From Bimuria novae-zelandiae CBS 107.79 (lineage: Eukaryota; Ascomycota; Dothideomycetes; Pleosporales; Didymosphaeriaceae): a stretch of DNA of 64,000 nucleotides. The notes below the pieces were generated by a model. That model was given only the letters and a program-made list of their open reading frames with translations. It did not search any database and was not told the DNA's origin. The number at the start of each line of letters is the position of its first letter. Positions within the stretch are counted from its first letter, which is position 1. Positions 47,201 through 58,734 of this stretch are shown one piece after another. The position numbers and the translations under genes are program-made. Location: assembly GCA_010015655.1 (NCBI GenBank), contig ML976801.1, positions 24,744 to 88,743 on the forward strand, given 5' to 3'.

Positions 47201-48768
47201 ATGGTCAACCCATCGTTGGCGCTGCTTGGTGCTGTCTTCGTCGCCAGCTCTGTCATTGTATTCCTACTCAAGAAAAGTAGGCGCGATGTGATCCTAGCGC
47301 GACTTCACGTCCAGCGGCGACGTATCTCTGGCGCAAAGACACCTCCTCGGTCGTTATCGCCAGGCAAAGACTATACCAACCCACCGCCCGACTATTCGGC
47401 TGTATATCCCCCATCTCGCAAAATCGCACTTGCGGACATCCCCGGATTTGCAGAGAAGTTGGGTAAGAGCCAGGGAGCTTTGATAGCCTCGGCTGAGAAG
47501 AAAGGGTGTATTCCTTTCACCATTGAACTGCACGATGCGAAGAAGACGATGATCACACCGTGCGAATTCACAGTAGAAGAGATCGAGGCATTGGGAGACT
47601 TTCCGGACTACGCTACCCTCAGTGGCATACCTCTTCCCGAACCCTACCGTGACTTCGATATCCAAAAGGCGAAACCGAGACCTTATCGACCATTCCGTTG
47701 GCCCTATCATCAAACAATGTGTGCGTACTAGTTCAAACCTTAGACTCTCATGCTAACAATATTACAGCCCTTACGAAAATGGAACCGGACTGGTGGCTTG
47801 AGCTTGAGGACACATACAAAGAACGCATGAAACAGCGACAAGAGATCTTCGAGAAGGAAGGGGACAAAGTGCTGAACATGCTGCCTGGTTCTCACTTCGC
47901 TTGCAAGGAGCTGATGGAGCTTTCCCTACAGTTCCTATGTGCCCGCTATCCACAATATTTCCGCTTGGATAAAGACAAGATGATCTTTCACAATGGAATC
48001 CTGAACACGGAGTCGGATCTGAAGAATACGCATCCACTCCATGTGCTCTTCAACAACATCCCCGAAGACTTTGCCATCACAATGCGAAACCCGGAAGACG
48101 GCTTGTACAGCTTCCGTGCCGGACAGATTTGCAGTGCTCTGGGTTGGAATGTCGGATCAAAGATTGGCAAGACTCTGCCGGAGATACATGCGCCTGTGCC
48201 GGACTACAAGGAGAAGATGCAAATGTCTATGGATCGGTAAGTTGTGGAGATCATTCTTACTTGTGCCTCGCGCTAACATGTCCACAGATATTTCACGAAA
48301 ATGCCCACCGACAAGGCTATTCAGCGTGGATCGTGGGGCCTCGAAGTGGACCAGCCGCTCTACATGCCACCCGGCGATCCGCACGAGAAGCTCCGCGACT
48401 TCCAGATGGCCGATCTCGATATCTCCCGCTGCAACCTCCGAGTCGACTGGCAGACCCTACGTCGCTTGCCTTTGTCGGGCGCTATCGTGTTCAACTTCAA
48501 AGCCCTCTTTACCCCGCTCGAAGAGTTCCGCACTGAGGCCTTCATTCCTGCGCTTGTTCTCAAGAATCTGAACGAAGCAAAGCCCAACTTGATGGCGTAT
48601 AAGAACACTTGGCATACTGAGCATGTTGTGAAGCCGGCTTTGGAGCAGTGGGCGAAGGAACAGGTAGAGAAGGAATGGGTGCCGAAGGACTGGGAACCTC
48701 AGACACTGGAAGACAGTCCGTACTTCCCAAATTGGGAGGAAAAGTGGCATCAGCAGCAAGGCTTCTAG
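47201..48768 (+). CDS. DUF3445 protein, haem-dependent N-demethylase-like
   Basis: Exons 47201-47720, 47768-48236 and 48288-48768 give about 489 residues. An N-terminal hydrophobic helix (LALLGAVFVASSVIVFLL) with following KKSRRD suggests a membrane anchor. The main domain begins near YRPFRWPYHQTMSLTKMEPDWW and has RFRLD-type strands, NTESDL, PEDFAITM and the RAGQICSALGWNVGSKIGKTLPEIHAPVPDY segment typical of DUF3445 (PF11927). It continues with QPLYMPPGD and ends in a conserved RRLPLSGAIVFNFKALFTPLEEF. Bacterial relatives include the alpha subunit of haem-dependent oxidative N-demethylase. The natural substrate in fungi is unknown, and the haem role here is inferred. Confidence 0.85.
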
Positions 48769-48939
48769 GTCGGTCGCCGGCTTGCACTGGACTACTACTG
48801 TGGTCCCTTATCGCACATATGATCATGCCCATCGAGTTTACACGCAGCTATCTAGCGTTGAATCTTATCTCGATGTTGTGTAGCAATGGTTCAAAGTGTA
48901 ACCTCAAAATAACCCTCACCTACTCTCCATCTTCGATCT

Positions 48940-50263
48940 TCACCACCGGAGCATCCCCGCTGCATCCCCGCTGTTTGCTTCTTCTCCACTATCATCGCTG
49001 TACTCGCTGTCCTCGTGCCCCTGGTCCAGGTGGGCTTGCAACACCTTGGGTGTCTTCTTGACAGACTTCTTGATAGTCTTGACAGCTTTCTTCTGCCAGA
49101 AGCGGAAGCCATTGGGGCTGCTGTCTCTACTCGTATGCTGTTTCCACAGCCCCCTATGATTTCTCTTCCAAACCGGATCCCACTGTGCGGAAAAGGTTGC
49201 CAGGAGTTTACGAACACCCAACTCCTTTCCTTCAGCGTGCATATTCTCAATATTCTGGTCCTTGAGGTCTACGTTATCGTTACACACCATCTTCTTCAGA
49301 GCCAGAAATGTGTGGAAGGGGACTGCGTCTTTGAGCAGGCATTTCCGCATCTCTAAAAGCGCAAGGGTGACGAGTTCTTCGTAATCGAGGTTCTTGGCCA
49401 TGTTGTATATGCCGAGGTGGAGAAGGATGAGTGGCGTTTCGTCGTCGGATTCGCATTGGCATTGTGACGGTCCCGGTCTTCGACGTGCTTGAACTACAAG
49501 AGCGGTTCGAGTGTGTATGAGTCGAAGTAGAATATTTCAACCATAGTGTCGATGTATATAGCCTTATTGTAGCGGTTGTTGCTGCAAAGCGAAAGTCGGG
49601 AAAAACACTGATTTGATTGTATGTGTGTAGTAGCTAAGATATATACTGCTAGGTAGGCTAGGCAGCAGTAAATGAGTGTAGGCAGCAATGAGCTAGCATA
49701 GGCAATAATGAACAATCCGAATACTGTTACACTTATACTGCTCTAATGCGATGTAACGACCATCCCGTTGCTAAGCGCTATGGTTAGCGTATGTGCGACG
49801 AAGATTGAGATGAGGGGCCAAAAGCCTGGGAAGCTGCCTGGAACTCGCTCGCGAGTGCGTAGCAGTGACTTACAAAGGTGCGCTTAATGAAGCCAGAGTA
49901 CGCTGTAACGATGAATGCGCTTGTTTTCCATCGCGTACCTCCGGGTCCAGCGATAATAAAATCGCGACCGATATCATTTTCAGAGAGCTTCTTGTGCATG
50001 CTGGTGTACTGTTAGTGAAATGTGTTAGGAACTGGTGACCTGCCTGGCAACACGCACCTCTCTCGCACCTCCTGCGGCATCGAGATACCTTTCCGATGCT
50101 TCGATACTCCAGCGTAAGCTAGGGCAAAAGCCGTGTCGAGATGGTTCTGCGGCTTGGGGGCCTTGCGTGCCATCTTGCGTGTTTGATCGGGCGCAGGAGC
50201 AGTGAGAGCTTCAGAGCGCAAGGTGTAACCGTCCATAAAATACGCTCGTGAGATTTCAGTCAA
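48940..50263 (-). pseudogene. Broken BTB/POZ-domain gene
   Basis: Three coding-like blocks line up, on the minus strand, with a BTB domain. 50263-50058 plus 50000-49874 (intron 50001-50057): DFIIAGPGGTRWKTSAFIV. After an intron ending at 49584: NNRYNKAIYIDTMVEIFYF. Then 49490-48940: LILLHLGIYNMAKNLDYEEL, matching the usual hearing-and-sorting order strand-helix of BTB. Two things do not fit. The GTAAGT donor at 49873 is in phase 0 while the following exon needs a carried base, and the frame ends at a TAG about 49496 while the last block is shifted by one. The last block runs on to KKAVKTIKKSVKKTP and an acidic tail. A very odd gene structure is the alternative to decay. Confidence 0.55.
49568..49613. 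repeat. Direct repeat copy A (45 nt)
   Basis: Starts TGTAGCGGTTGTTGCTGC and matches 50980-51024 with one substitution and one extra A. On the minus strand this copy is the tail of an intron, its AG acceptor and the first bases of the BTB exon that begins NNRY. Confidence 0.85.
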
Positions 50264-51313
50264 GCGCTAAAATTCTTAAGGGGAAGGTGCGGATAGAGCA
50301 CGTGGTCGCAGCTTGAGTAAGGGTGTCGCACTGGAGGTAAACTTCGTGTCTTATTTCAACCCAAACATTCTTGCCCCCCGCCAATGACGCATAGCCTTCC
50401 TCAACGTGACACGATACTTTTCCGACAGTCCAGGCATCCGCACGTCGCGGCCTTTTGCATAATAATCAGTTTGAGAGGAAAAACGGAATGGAGGCCTGGG
50501 CCACCCAAAAACCACGGGCGAAATTCGGAGCTGGGTGGAACTCAATCTTGCAAACGAACCGAGAATGTAAGACAGATGAGGGCGCGTGGATGATGAAGTG
50601 ACGGGAGGCAAGTGAGTTGCATCCTACAAAATTGGGGTGCGCATAAGACATGGGAGTACTATGGGGTTCACATTTGAGCTTGTGAAGATCTGGAATTCAG
50701 AATGAGACTGCGGCCGTTGGACAGTGACTAAATTTATCGGCATTTACTTGAGTAACCGAGGAGCATGTACTTTTGCATAGCCCGACGTTTCCAGTAGGAT
50801 AGTGCTTGCTGCTTGCTGCTCGGGTCATTCAAGGGCTGCTCGATACCCAACGTGTGCACTGGGCATAGTCATGCTCAACAGGTAGTACAACTTCATAAAG
50901 GAAGTAAAGAAGACCTAGCCACATCGCAATTTTATAGAGTCAAGAGGGTGACGAAGAGTTTGCCAATCAAGAACATACATGTAGCGGTTGGTGCTGCAAA
51001 GCGAAAGTCGGGAAAACACTGATTGTATTGAGTTGGGAAGAATCTGCTATTTATACATGTATCTTGACTAAGCGACAAGTGCTAGGCGTGTGATGGTCAG
51101 GAGATCATCAGGTGATCGCGTGATCATCCTGTAACAAAGTTATCTCCGAGCTTCCTCACGAGAGACCGTTACAATACATAGGAAAGACATAGGAAAGTAC
51201 TTGCAGTCTTGCCAACATCCCCCGAGAAAGCACCTCCATTCGCCGCCATCTGAGCATCATGGACGTACGTGTATAGTAAGCTTGTCGAAGATGACCTCCC
51301 ACTGAGCTGATAC
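50264..51313. other. Intergenic with relict repeat
   Basis: No intact gene. Contains copy B of the 45-nt repeat and short minus-strand frames such as 50351-50611 without support. Confidence 0.45.
50980..51024. repeat. Direct repeat copy B (45 nt)
   Basis: Second copy, 1.41 kb from copy A and in the same orientation. It keeps the intron tail, the AG and the four codons reading TNRY, but the sequence after that no longer resembles the BTB exon. Confidence 0.85.
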
Positions 51314-52240
51314 TTAGTCGGACGCACTGGAGCCTTTGACCCATTGGCGCTTCTCGTACCCCAATAGCATAGCTTCCAAGAGATCAGATTGCTCGTCTCG
51401 ACCCGATACATTTGTCGATGTATCGGGTGCCGCATTATCCTCAAGAGGAACACATGCAGTAACTGCTGGCTGGATACGTGCTTGTATTTGCTCTTTGAGG
51501 ATGTTGCCCAAAAAATGGCGCCAGGGATTTTCGTGTGAATATATAAACAGAAGAGTCTCTTTGCCGATGTTCTCATAGCTAGCGGCGTCCTTGGTGATTT
51601 CGATATTGACGTCTTTTGGCAAGTCCGCTGCTGTGTCACCCATACCTTCGACTTGTCGTGCTTTCCTTAGTGTGTTGAATCCCTCGAAATTGGTGCAGTA
51701 GTATGCGACCGTGAGATCCACGTCATCTTTCTCTTGTATGTTTGCTATGCGCATGAAGAGTCTGGGAGAAAGAACATTATTCATGCTCCACCGAAAGGTA
51801 CCATCGTCTTCGTCGGGATTCAAGCCCAGAGCCACAATTCTTCTTATTTTGCTCCCGCCTAAGTCTTGTTGAATGGGAATATCTTCGATGTCCTGGAAAT
51901 ATCATTTGTCGGTTTCCAACATTACACAGGCATTCTCCTCTCGGGTTTCCTTCCATCCAGCGGGAATGTTGTTCGGGGATTGGTAGGGAAAGCGCTCGTA
52001 ATCGCATAATTCACCACTGCTGTTCCGCATTCCACCTTTTTTGAGCTCGCCCTCTGTAGCATACTTAATGATATGAGGGGTATTCTAATACATCTCGGTT
52101 ACGGACGCATCGTTGAGGGCATTATCCCTTCGATTTTTATCCCATCGTCCAATTTGTTTAGGCGCAAACGAGGGATGTTTATCTGGGGCACAGTATTCAT
52201 GATTGGAATTCCCAGTTTATCGATCGATTGTTTTGTAATA
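51314..52240 (-). pseudogene. Broken gene of unknown family
   Basis: On the minus strand one frame reads, without a gap, from about 52205 (EYCAPDKHPSFAPKQIGRW) through ASVTEMY, YATEGELKKGGM and NIPAGWKETREEN to DIEDIPIQQDLGG and on to a stop at 51314. It is interrupted only by TAG at 52085-52087 and TGA at 51902-51904. The protein-like composition on both sides of each stop suggests one exon with two nonsense changes; both stops could be C-to-T changes (CAG to TAG, CGA to TGA). A 34-nt intron could remove the second stop, but that is very short. A separate frame with start near 52472 (MSPTRSLTDKL) and GTACGT donor at 52375 may be its first exon. No domain recognised. Confidence 0.5.
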
Positions 52241-52475
52241 TGTATGTTAGATTTTCTGTTTCGAAGATCCGGCTGCCTAAATTGCTTGCTGTAGGTGTCA
52301 GTCGACGAAGGAGGTAGCAGAAAAGATACCTTAATAGACTCGCAACAGCGCGTGCAGTTGCCTTGATCAACGTACCTTTTGATGAAGAACTAGCGCTGTA
52401 TAAAATTCTGCAATCTGTATCCGAGAATGTTTGCAGGATGAGCTTGTCTGTCAGGGATCGCGTTGGCGACATCAA

Positions 52476-53882
52476 CCATGCAGCTCGAAGCCATATTTAC
52501 ACCTGCCCACAACAACCCTTGGAGTCATAACAGTATTGTGACTCTGAAAAAAGTGACAGTGCGAAGCCTCCCACTCGGAGGTTTTGTAAATAGCGTCGCC
52601 TCCGCAATGATAGCAAGTTGGTCTGCGCGCTGTGCCAATATGCCGTCCGCGCGTTCTGTACGAGGTCAACAACGGGAGGTCAACCTCACTTCACTGCATC
52701 TCTTCATCGCCCGCGTTTCAGGTCAGGATTTGGCCGGTGCGTGGGCTGTTGAGGGGCCACTCGCTACCGCGACGTGACGTAGTCCCGCTCGAAAGGTGTT
52801 CGTGACTCAAAAGTAATCCTTTCTGCGGGAGATATTCATCAAGTGACATGTTTTCCGGGAATGTGTGATTTGTAGCTCGACTTGACAGCAGCTTAGCGCG
52901 GGAGGAGCTTCAAATCGTCTTCCCCAGAGTGGTCGCATAGGGCCAGGAAGTCCGAGTGCGTGCCGCTCGCTGTTGTCAAGCGTCAGAGTGATGCATTAGT
53001 AGATTGGCTGCTGCCGACTAGTACCTACCAAAGCTGCTTCGCTGACATTCTCGGTACGGGCCTGGGCGAGGATAAGTTGTTGCCATGATCGAGGCACGCA
53101 TCGTACCACTTTGTCAAGAGCGTGAACTTGCAAGACTGAAGAAACGGCTCATTATCTGCTTTACAGAGCATGGAACGGCTGTGCTGTCTTGCACCTGCCA
53201 TATGCGTTCCACAGATACATACCCGACCACGGACCGCCGGGCCCATCTCATTCCCTAGTAACCACTTCCCTTTGAACCTGAGCCATGCATACAATCACTC
53301 AATCTTGTCGATATCTAGACTGAGTCAGCAGCCCTCAAACACGGAATCGTCCTGCGCACTTGCCCCTGACTTCGAATGCCTTTTAATATCAACCGCAGAC
53401 TGGATTGGTGCAGGAATAGCAATAACAGCCACGAGAATGGCCTTTCCTATTGTAGCCCCTCCTCGCACTCGAGAGCGCGCCTCCACTGAGCCTTCACCGC
53501 CTGTTACAACCACAATTCGACCCTCCGATGCGGGTGGTGCGTCGCACCTGCCACGCCAATTGGACCACAAACGTGCTCGAGATTCATTCAGTGCTGGGAC
53601 TTAGTAATAGATACGCAGCTACCTACCGCGATGCCACTGCAACCCGAGCGTCCACCCTGCCCTAAGCGCGTGCTTGCGTTTGTCAACCAGCCTTCTATAA
53701 TATGCACGCACTCCGTGCCATGAATATCCTCTTCCCACCGGACCACGATGCAGACTAAAAAATTCAAATCAGGCCATGAGCTCACCAGCTGCTTTGATAA
53801 ACGCCGGCCATGCTTCACCCAACGCCCCTCCCTCCCATGCATAGTAGTAGTAGCAATACTGCTTCCCCCCACGCCCTAGCAA
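52476..53882. other. Intergenic, 1.4 kb
   Basis: Open frames on both strands (for example 53170-53604 plus) overlap each other and show no gene hallmark. Confidence 0.5.
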
Positions 53883-56662
53883 CTACCCCCTAAGCCGCTG
53901 CATAACATCGTGCGCAAGATCAATGAACCCCGCCCACCGATCCGCCACGCTCTCTTCAATCAGCTTCTCAAACTCACGGCCCGCTTCCGCCTCGCTCTTC
54001 CCCAGCCACATGCGCTGCTCGACCTTCTTCACACTGCCCTCGCGCTCAACCTTGATGTCCTGAATATTCGCCTCCTTCATCAGCGCAAAAAGGTTGAGGA
54101 TGAGGTTGCTAGACTTGCGCAGCGTGGACCAAGCCGTGAGGCAGTACTCCTTGAAGGCGAGGTAGTTGGGATGATCCATGCCGCCCATGCCCTCGATCAT
54201 CTGGGGCGCGATCTTCATCTGCGGTGCGTACGGCTTGGGGTCGCGACCGAGGATGTAGCCGAAGTCGACGTGGAAGAAGCGGCCGTCGGGGGAGACGAGG
54301 AGGTTGTCGAGATGACGGTCACCGACGCCCAGGAGGTATGTGATGACGGAGTAGCCGGCGCAGGACTTGATGTATGTGTCCATTGCCTCTTTACGGACGC
54401 CTAGAGGTGCGGCTTCGTCGGGATTGTTCGCCCGGAGGTAGGAAAGAAGGCTACCTTTGTGCTTTGAGAGAGCGGCCGCGAGCGACATGGAGGGTATAAA
54501 CTGGAACGCACCGGTGACGGGTCCGGTAGCGAGGATGCGGTATGGCGTCAGTTTCAAATCCAAGTTCTCCTTTTTCAACAGCTGATCCATCAATGTTATT
54601 ATCTGGATGACAAGCTGATCCTGGCGAAGGTCGTCACCAGTCTTGAAGATGAAAGGATACTTTTTGTTGTCCGTCGTGCGAAAGTTGAGGACGATTGGCA
54701 TGAGAGACGATTTCAGCACGTTGCAATCGTCGGGATAGATGCCGTTTATCATGATGGAAGGATCAAGTGGCAGCGGTAAAGGTTCAAAGCTGATCAGCTC
54801 GTTCCTAGGGTCTGCGAGTGCTTTCTTCAGGCGTTGGTACTTAGTTGTGCGATCACCGCTTCCCTCACGCACATCCTTTGATAGACGCCCGATGACCGTG
54901 AGAAGCTCTGATTGGCGTCTAAGCGTCTTGCGCCTATCTCTACCCTCGGCTGTATTGTCAAGTTCAGTATGGAATTCATACGCAACTTTGATGAACAACA
55001 TGCGATAATGTTCCGCTTGGTCGACGCTGTTATCGCTGGCTTCGACCGACAAATACCAATGCAAAAAGTTGCCCAACGCAAGACTGTCAGCTGCGCGCGT
55101 GATTAGGAAGCGGGCCAGTGAAGAATCGTCGCCGTCACCCGCAGCCTCATACTTGAGAGCCTGCACTAACTGAAGAAGGTAGAGTTGCAGTTCATCGTTG
55201 CCAGCTTTCTTGAGGCGTTCGACGGCGTAGCTGCGTACGACGCGGTGATCGAACTGCGGACCTAGCAGTTCCAAAGCATCATCGACATCGATCTCGGCCC
55301 ACTTGTCCAACATGGGAGCTGCTTGTCGTGCTTCGTTGTCATTGTGCCAGTTTACACTCTTGACGAACTTGGTCAGCGCACGTTTCCGGGTCGATAGGAA
55401 ATAGCGGAACTTCCAAATTTCGTCGCGTTCCTGTGCAGTGAGCTCGTCGAGCGGACCTCTATCAATCAACGCAAAAAGCTTATCGCGAACGTGGACGTTT
55501 GGTCTCCTGTCACGGTCCAACGAGTCGGTCTGTTGGCTGCGCATCAGCTCGCGATGCTTGTCTTCCGCAGGGTTCGCCCGTCGTCCGATCTCAGGATCGT
55601 AGATGCGGATGAGTCGCCCAGCTTCCGCATCGTCAGTACCGATACCAGGGCCGAAAGACACCTCGGGTGGTGGCCGCAACCGTATCTCAGAATCTGATGA
55701 AAGTTTGATATCGGAAACCGGAGGAGGCGGATACTCGATGTCGGTAAAGACTATCGAATGGTCGAAGCGAGGAAGCTCGATATCTAGATAGAAGAGATCG
55801 GCTTCTGGGTCTTGCCCGCTAAGGCCGTCTGTTCCATTGGACTGCGACTTGCGGCGGTTGATGGCTGCGTGCTCAGCTTCCAGGGCCTTGTCCTTGATCT
55901 TCTCCATTTTACGGAAGACGAGCTTGTCCAGCCAGGGGTTCTCCGGTATGTCGCCCATCTCCTGCTTCTTCAACAGCTCCTCGAGCCGCTCCATCTCTGC
56001 GATCTGCTCGTCCACAGCATGCTCCTGCGGCGCATCGTTCCTGCCCTTTCGCGCTGGTGGTATTACCCACGGCGTGGTGGTATTGGACAGGCCATCTGCG
56101 GGCTTGAAGCGATGTATTCGGCAGCGCTGTCGGCCTTTTCGCAACGTGTTGTCCTTGTCAAAAAGCGATATGGTTGTGCCTCCGAACGGCACCGCGTGCT
56201 TGTCCGAATCCTTGTCTTCGGCGGGCGACAGATCCCATACCGTTATAGCGATCTGGGCAGAAACGGGCAGGCTCGCGTACGTGATTGGGAGCGGAAGCCA
56301 TTCGCTCCATATCCGTGCGTTTTTGAACGACTTGTAGACGGTTTGGACCTCGACCGTGAGAGGCTTGCTGTCAGCCCAGATCTGAGCAGTGACGTAGAGC
56401 TCAGAGTGCGGGCTAGCCAGGGGTCAGCAAATCACCTTGTAGGAGAAGGTTTCTCTTACTTTGTATTCGAGGCCCGGTGGCGCAAGTCTGGCCGTTTAAG
56501 TAGGACCGAGTATGGTATCGGCTTCTGATGGCCATCGAGCCGGTCACTGCACCCCTATCAGCCTCCGTATGGTGAGCACAGACGTACAATAGGCTCCTAC
56601 ATCTTCACGTGCACAGACAGCTCAGAGAGGTCGGTCGTGGTCGCGAAGTGGAAGGCTTCCAT
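53883..56662 (-). CDS. VPS34: Vps34 class III phosphatidylinositol 3-kinase
   Basis: Exons 56601-56662, 56460-56546 and 53883-56412 (minus strand) give about 892 residues, the normal fungal length. Domains in order: C2 (IPYSVLLKRPDLRH, SELYVTAQIWADSKPL, AITVWDLSP), helical PIK domain (RDEIWKFRYFLSTRKRALTKFVKSVNW) and kinase. ATP-binding IFKTGDDLRQDQL, catalytic GVGDRHLDNLLV, DFG with activation loop DFGYILGRDPKPYAP, and a C-terminal regulatory helix ending HDVMQRLRG are all intact. It makes PI3P from phosphatidylinositol on endosomes and autophagosome precursors, in complexes with Vps15 and Atg6. The two 5' introns (54 and 47 nt) must be removed to obtain the start of the C2 domain. Shares a divergent promoter with NSE4. 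Confidence 0.96.
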
Positions 56663-56984
56663 AGCCGGTGATGGCGCTGCGAAAACGTGGGCGCATCGGG
56701 GTGGACTTGGGGCAGTGTGAGGATAAATCAGGTGGGCGAAAAAGTCGTCACCTCTTACCCGCAATCATCACGAACGATATCAGTTGAGGTGAAGGTACCA
56801 TGTCACAAGCCACCGCGCACTGATGGCTACGCGACAACGACCACACGTGGGGTGCTTGGCATCTAAGACGCGACCCCCCGGTCGTCCCTCCCGCTAGTGC
56901 GAAGCCATCCAGGGCGCGTCGTCCACATTATGCCCCCTCAACCACGCGCGCCCGGTCGCCTTCTATCTGAATCGCGCCCAAAAA
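56663..56984. promoter_or_regulatory. Divergent VPS34-NSE4 promoter
   Basis: 322 bases between the two start codons. It includes ACCACACGTGGGGTG (about 56840), with CACGTG again present, and a GC-rich ACCACGCGCGCCCGG stretch just before the NSE4 start. Factor binding is not established. Confidence 0.45.
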
Positions 56985-58734
56985 ATGGCGCGCCTCAACG
57001 CACACCCTTCTGCAACGCCGCTGCAGAGTCGTGCGACGACGGTTGATACGCTCTATCGCGACCTGACGCCCGCCGCGGCAAGCAGCCGAGTGAGACAATC
57101 GACGACATACTCTGTGATCAGCCCCGGCCCTTCACAAGCGTCAGACAAGGAGAACCACATACCCGAATCGCGCGATTTCACTCCCCAACCGCGACCTAAG
57201 AGGAAGCTTCCAGCAGCAGGCGCGCGTGTACAGCGCCTTCCAACTCCCGAGCTGGCCGAATCAGCAAACCCCAGCAAACGGCGCAAAACCAACAACACAG
57301 TCATAGGCCAGTTGGTCGATGAAGAGGGGACGGCGTACGAGGATGAAGAGGATGCAGGGGTCGGTGGCTATGCGCAGGATGAGGATGAGGGCAGGCAGAG
57401 TCTGCCCACCCCAGTGGATGCCGAAACCGACGGGTTTACACCACTGGGAGAAAACGATGCAGAAGAACAGTTACCCACACCGGACGATGCCGAAGACAAC
57501 GATGACGAGGATCCGGTACTACGCAACTATAATCCTGATCAGAAGCCCGAGAAGCGTCGAGCCATAAAATCTGGCTTTCGAAATTTGCAGCGCGAAGTCG
57601 ACGGTGAGCTAGGTTCATCTGAATGTAACGACTAGAACTGACTTTGCCAGAAAATCGCGACGACTATGTCAAGCCAGACAACAATCGGCTGAGCGAAATA
57701 ATTCCCCTGGCGACCGGGCTATTCGGCAAGGTCCGGATGACTGATGATGCTGTGCTGGACTCCCATCTCCTGACAACAGTAACCGATCTGTCGGGGAAAA
57801 AGCTGAAAAACAGCTTAGAGCAGGGCAGTCACGGAATAGGAATCGACTTGGACCAGTTCGTATCGAGATGCATCTTTTTCATGAAGGAGGGCAGACCGCC
57901 TGGTGCGGATGAAGACGCACAGCCCTCTAATCGCGGCCCACGACAGACACATCACGACGAAGATGATGAAGAGATTGGGGGCGAAGGGCTCGATTGGGCC
58001 TTCTTGGGCCGACGTGCGTGCTTCCCATCCAACAAGCGACCGCCGCTATCCAGTTTCTTGCTAGGCCCACTATCCCTTCAGAGACGCGTTCGGCCTGTTC
58101 GATCTACAACAACGGCCACGGGGCGCGCCTCCCAGAGAAATGCGGCTTTGGGGCCTGCTACACGACCGCAGGAGATCGACATAGACGAACTTCAGAAAAA
58201 CGAAAACTCTAGCTTGACGCATCACGTCCAGGTAGTCAAGACGCGGCTATCAGATCATCTCGAAAGTGCTTTCGAAGCCCTCGCCAAGATTGAGGTCGAG
58301 ACTGAGGAAGATTGGAAGGCTGCTTGCAAGCAGCATCGCGTTTGTCCTACGACAGATAGTGAGCCAGCCGTGTCCTTATTCGAATTTGCCGTCAACCCGC
58401 ACGATTTTGGCCAGACTGTTGAGAATCTCTTCTACATAAGTTTTCTCATTCGGGAGGGTGCAGCGAAGGTTGAAATGGACGAAAATGGCCTTCCATTGCT
58501 AGGTGTGTATATCAAAATCGTTTTGCAGGAACCCACTGACTGGTCACAGCTCCTCAAGCATCTCGCGACTTCGCTGAGCGGCGCGAACAAAACGTAGAGA
58601 AGCGACAAGCAATCTTTTCTATCGATTACGCTACCTGGAATATGCTGAAAGAGGCATTTGACATTACGACGCCCCTGATTCCTCATCGCGATTTAGAAGC
58701 GACGACCGTCAGCACCGGCAGCTGGACTTACTAG
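56985..58734 (+). CDS. NSE4: Nse4, kleisin of the Smc5/6 DNA-repair complex
   Basis: Exons 56985-57603, 57651-58502 and 58550-58734 give 551 residues, all phases consistent. An N-terminal disordered region (residues 1-200, with a KRKLPAAG-like basic patch and acidic repeats) precedes the conserved part. There, NRLSEIIPLATGLFGKVRMTDDAVLDS is the helix-turn-helix that contacts the Smc5 neck, and the C-terminal winged helix runs through ISFLIREGAAKVEMDENGLPLL. The last exon continues with SRDFAERREQNVEKRQAIFSIDY and PLIPHR, the family end. Reading through the last intron would replace this ending by a false one. Nse4 bridges the Smc5 and Smc6 heads with Nse1 and Nse3 and is essential in yeast. 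Confidence 0.94.

Noticed and set aside
51060..51130. Repeated GATCATC/TGATC words suggesting a hairpin
   Set aside because: The arms do not pair over more than a few bases.
53170..53604. 144-codon plus-strand frame
   Set aside because: Overlaps minus-strand frames of equal quality and lacks any recognised feature.
56413..56459. Reading through this stretch of VPS34 gives VRETFSYKVIC then a stop
   Set aside because: It has a GTAAGA donor, a GCTGAC branch point and a GGCTAG acceptor, and removing it restores phase and the C2 domain, so it is an intron and the gene is intact.
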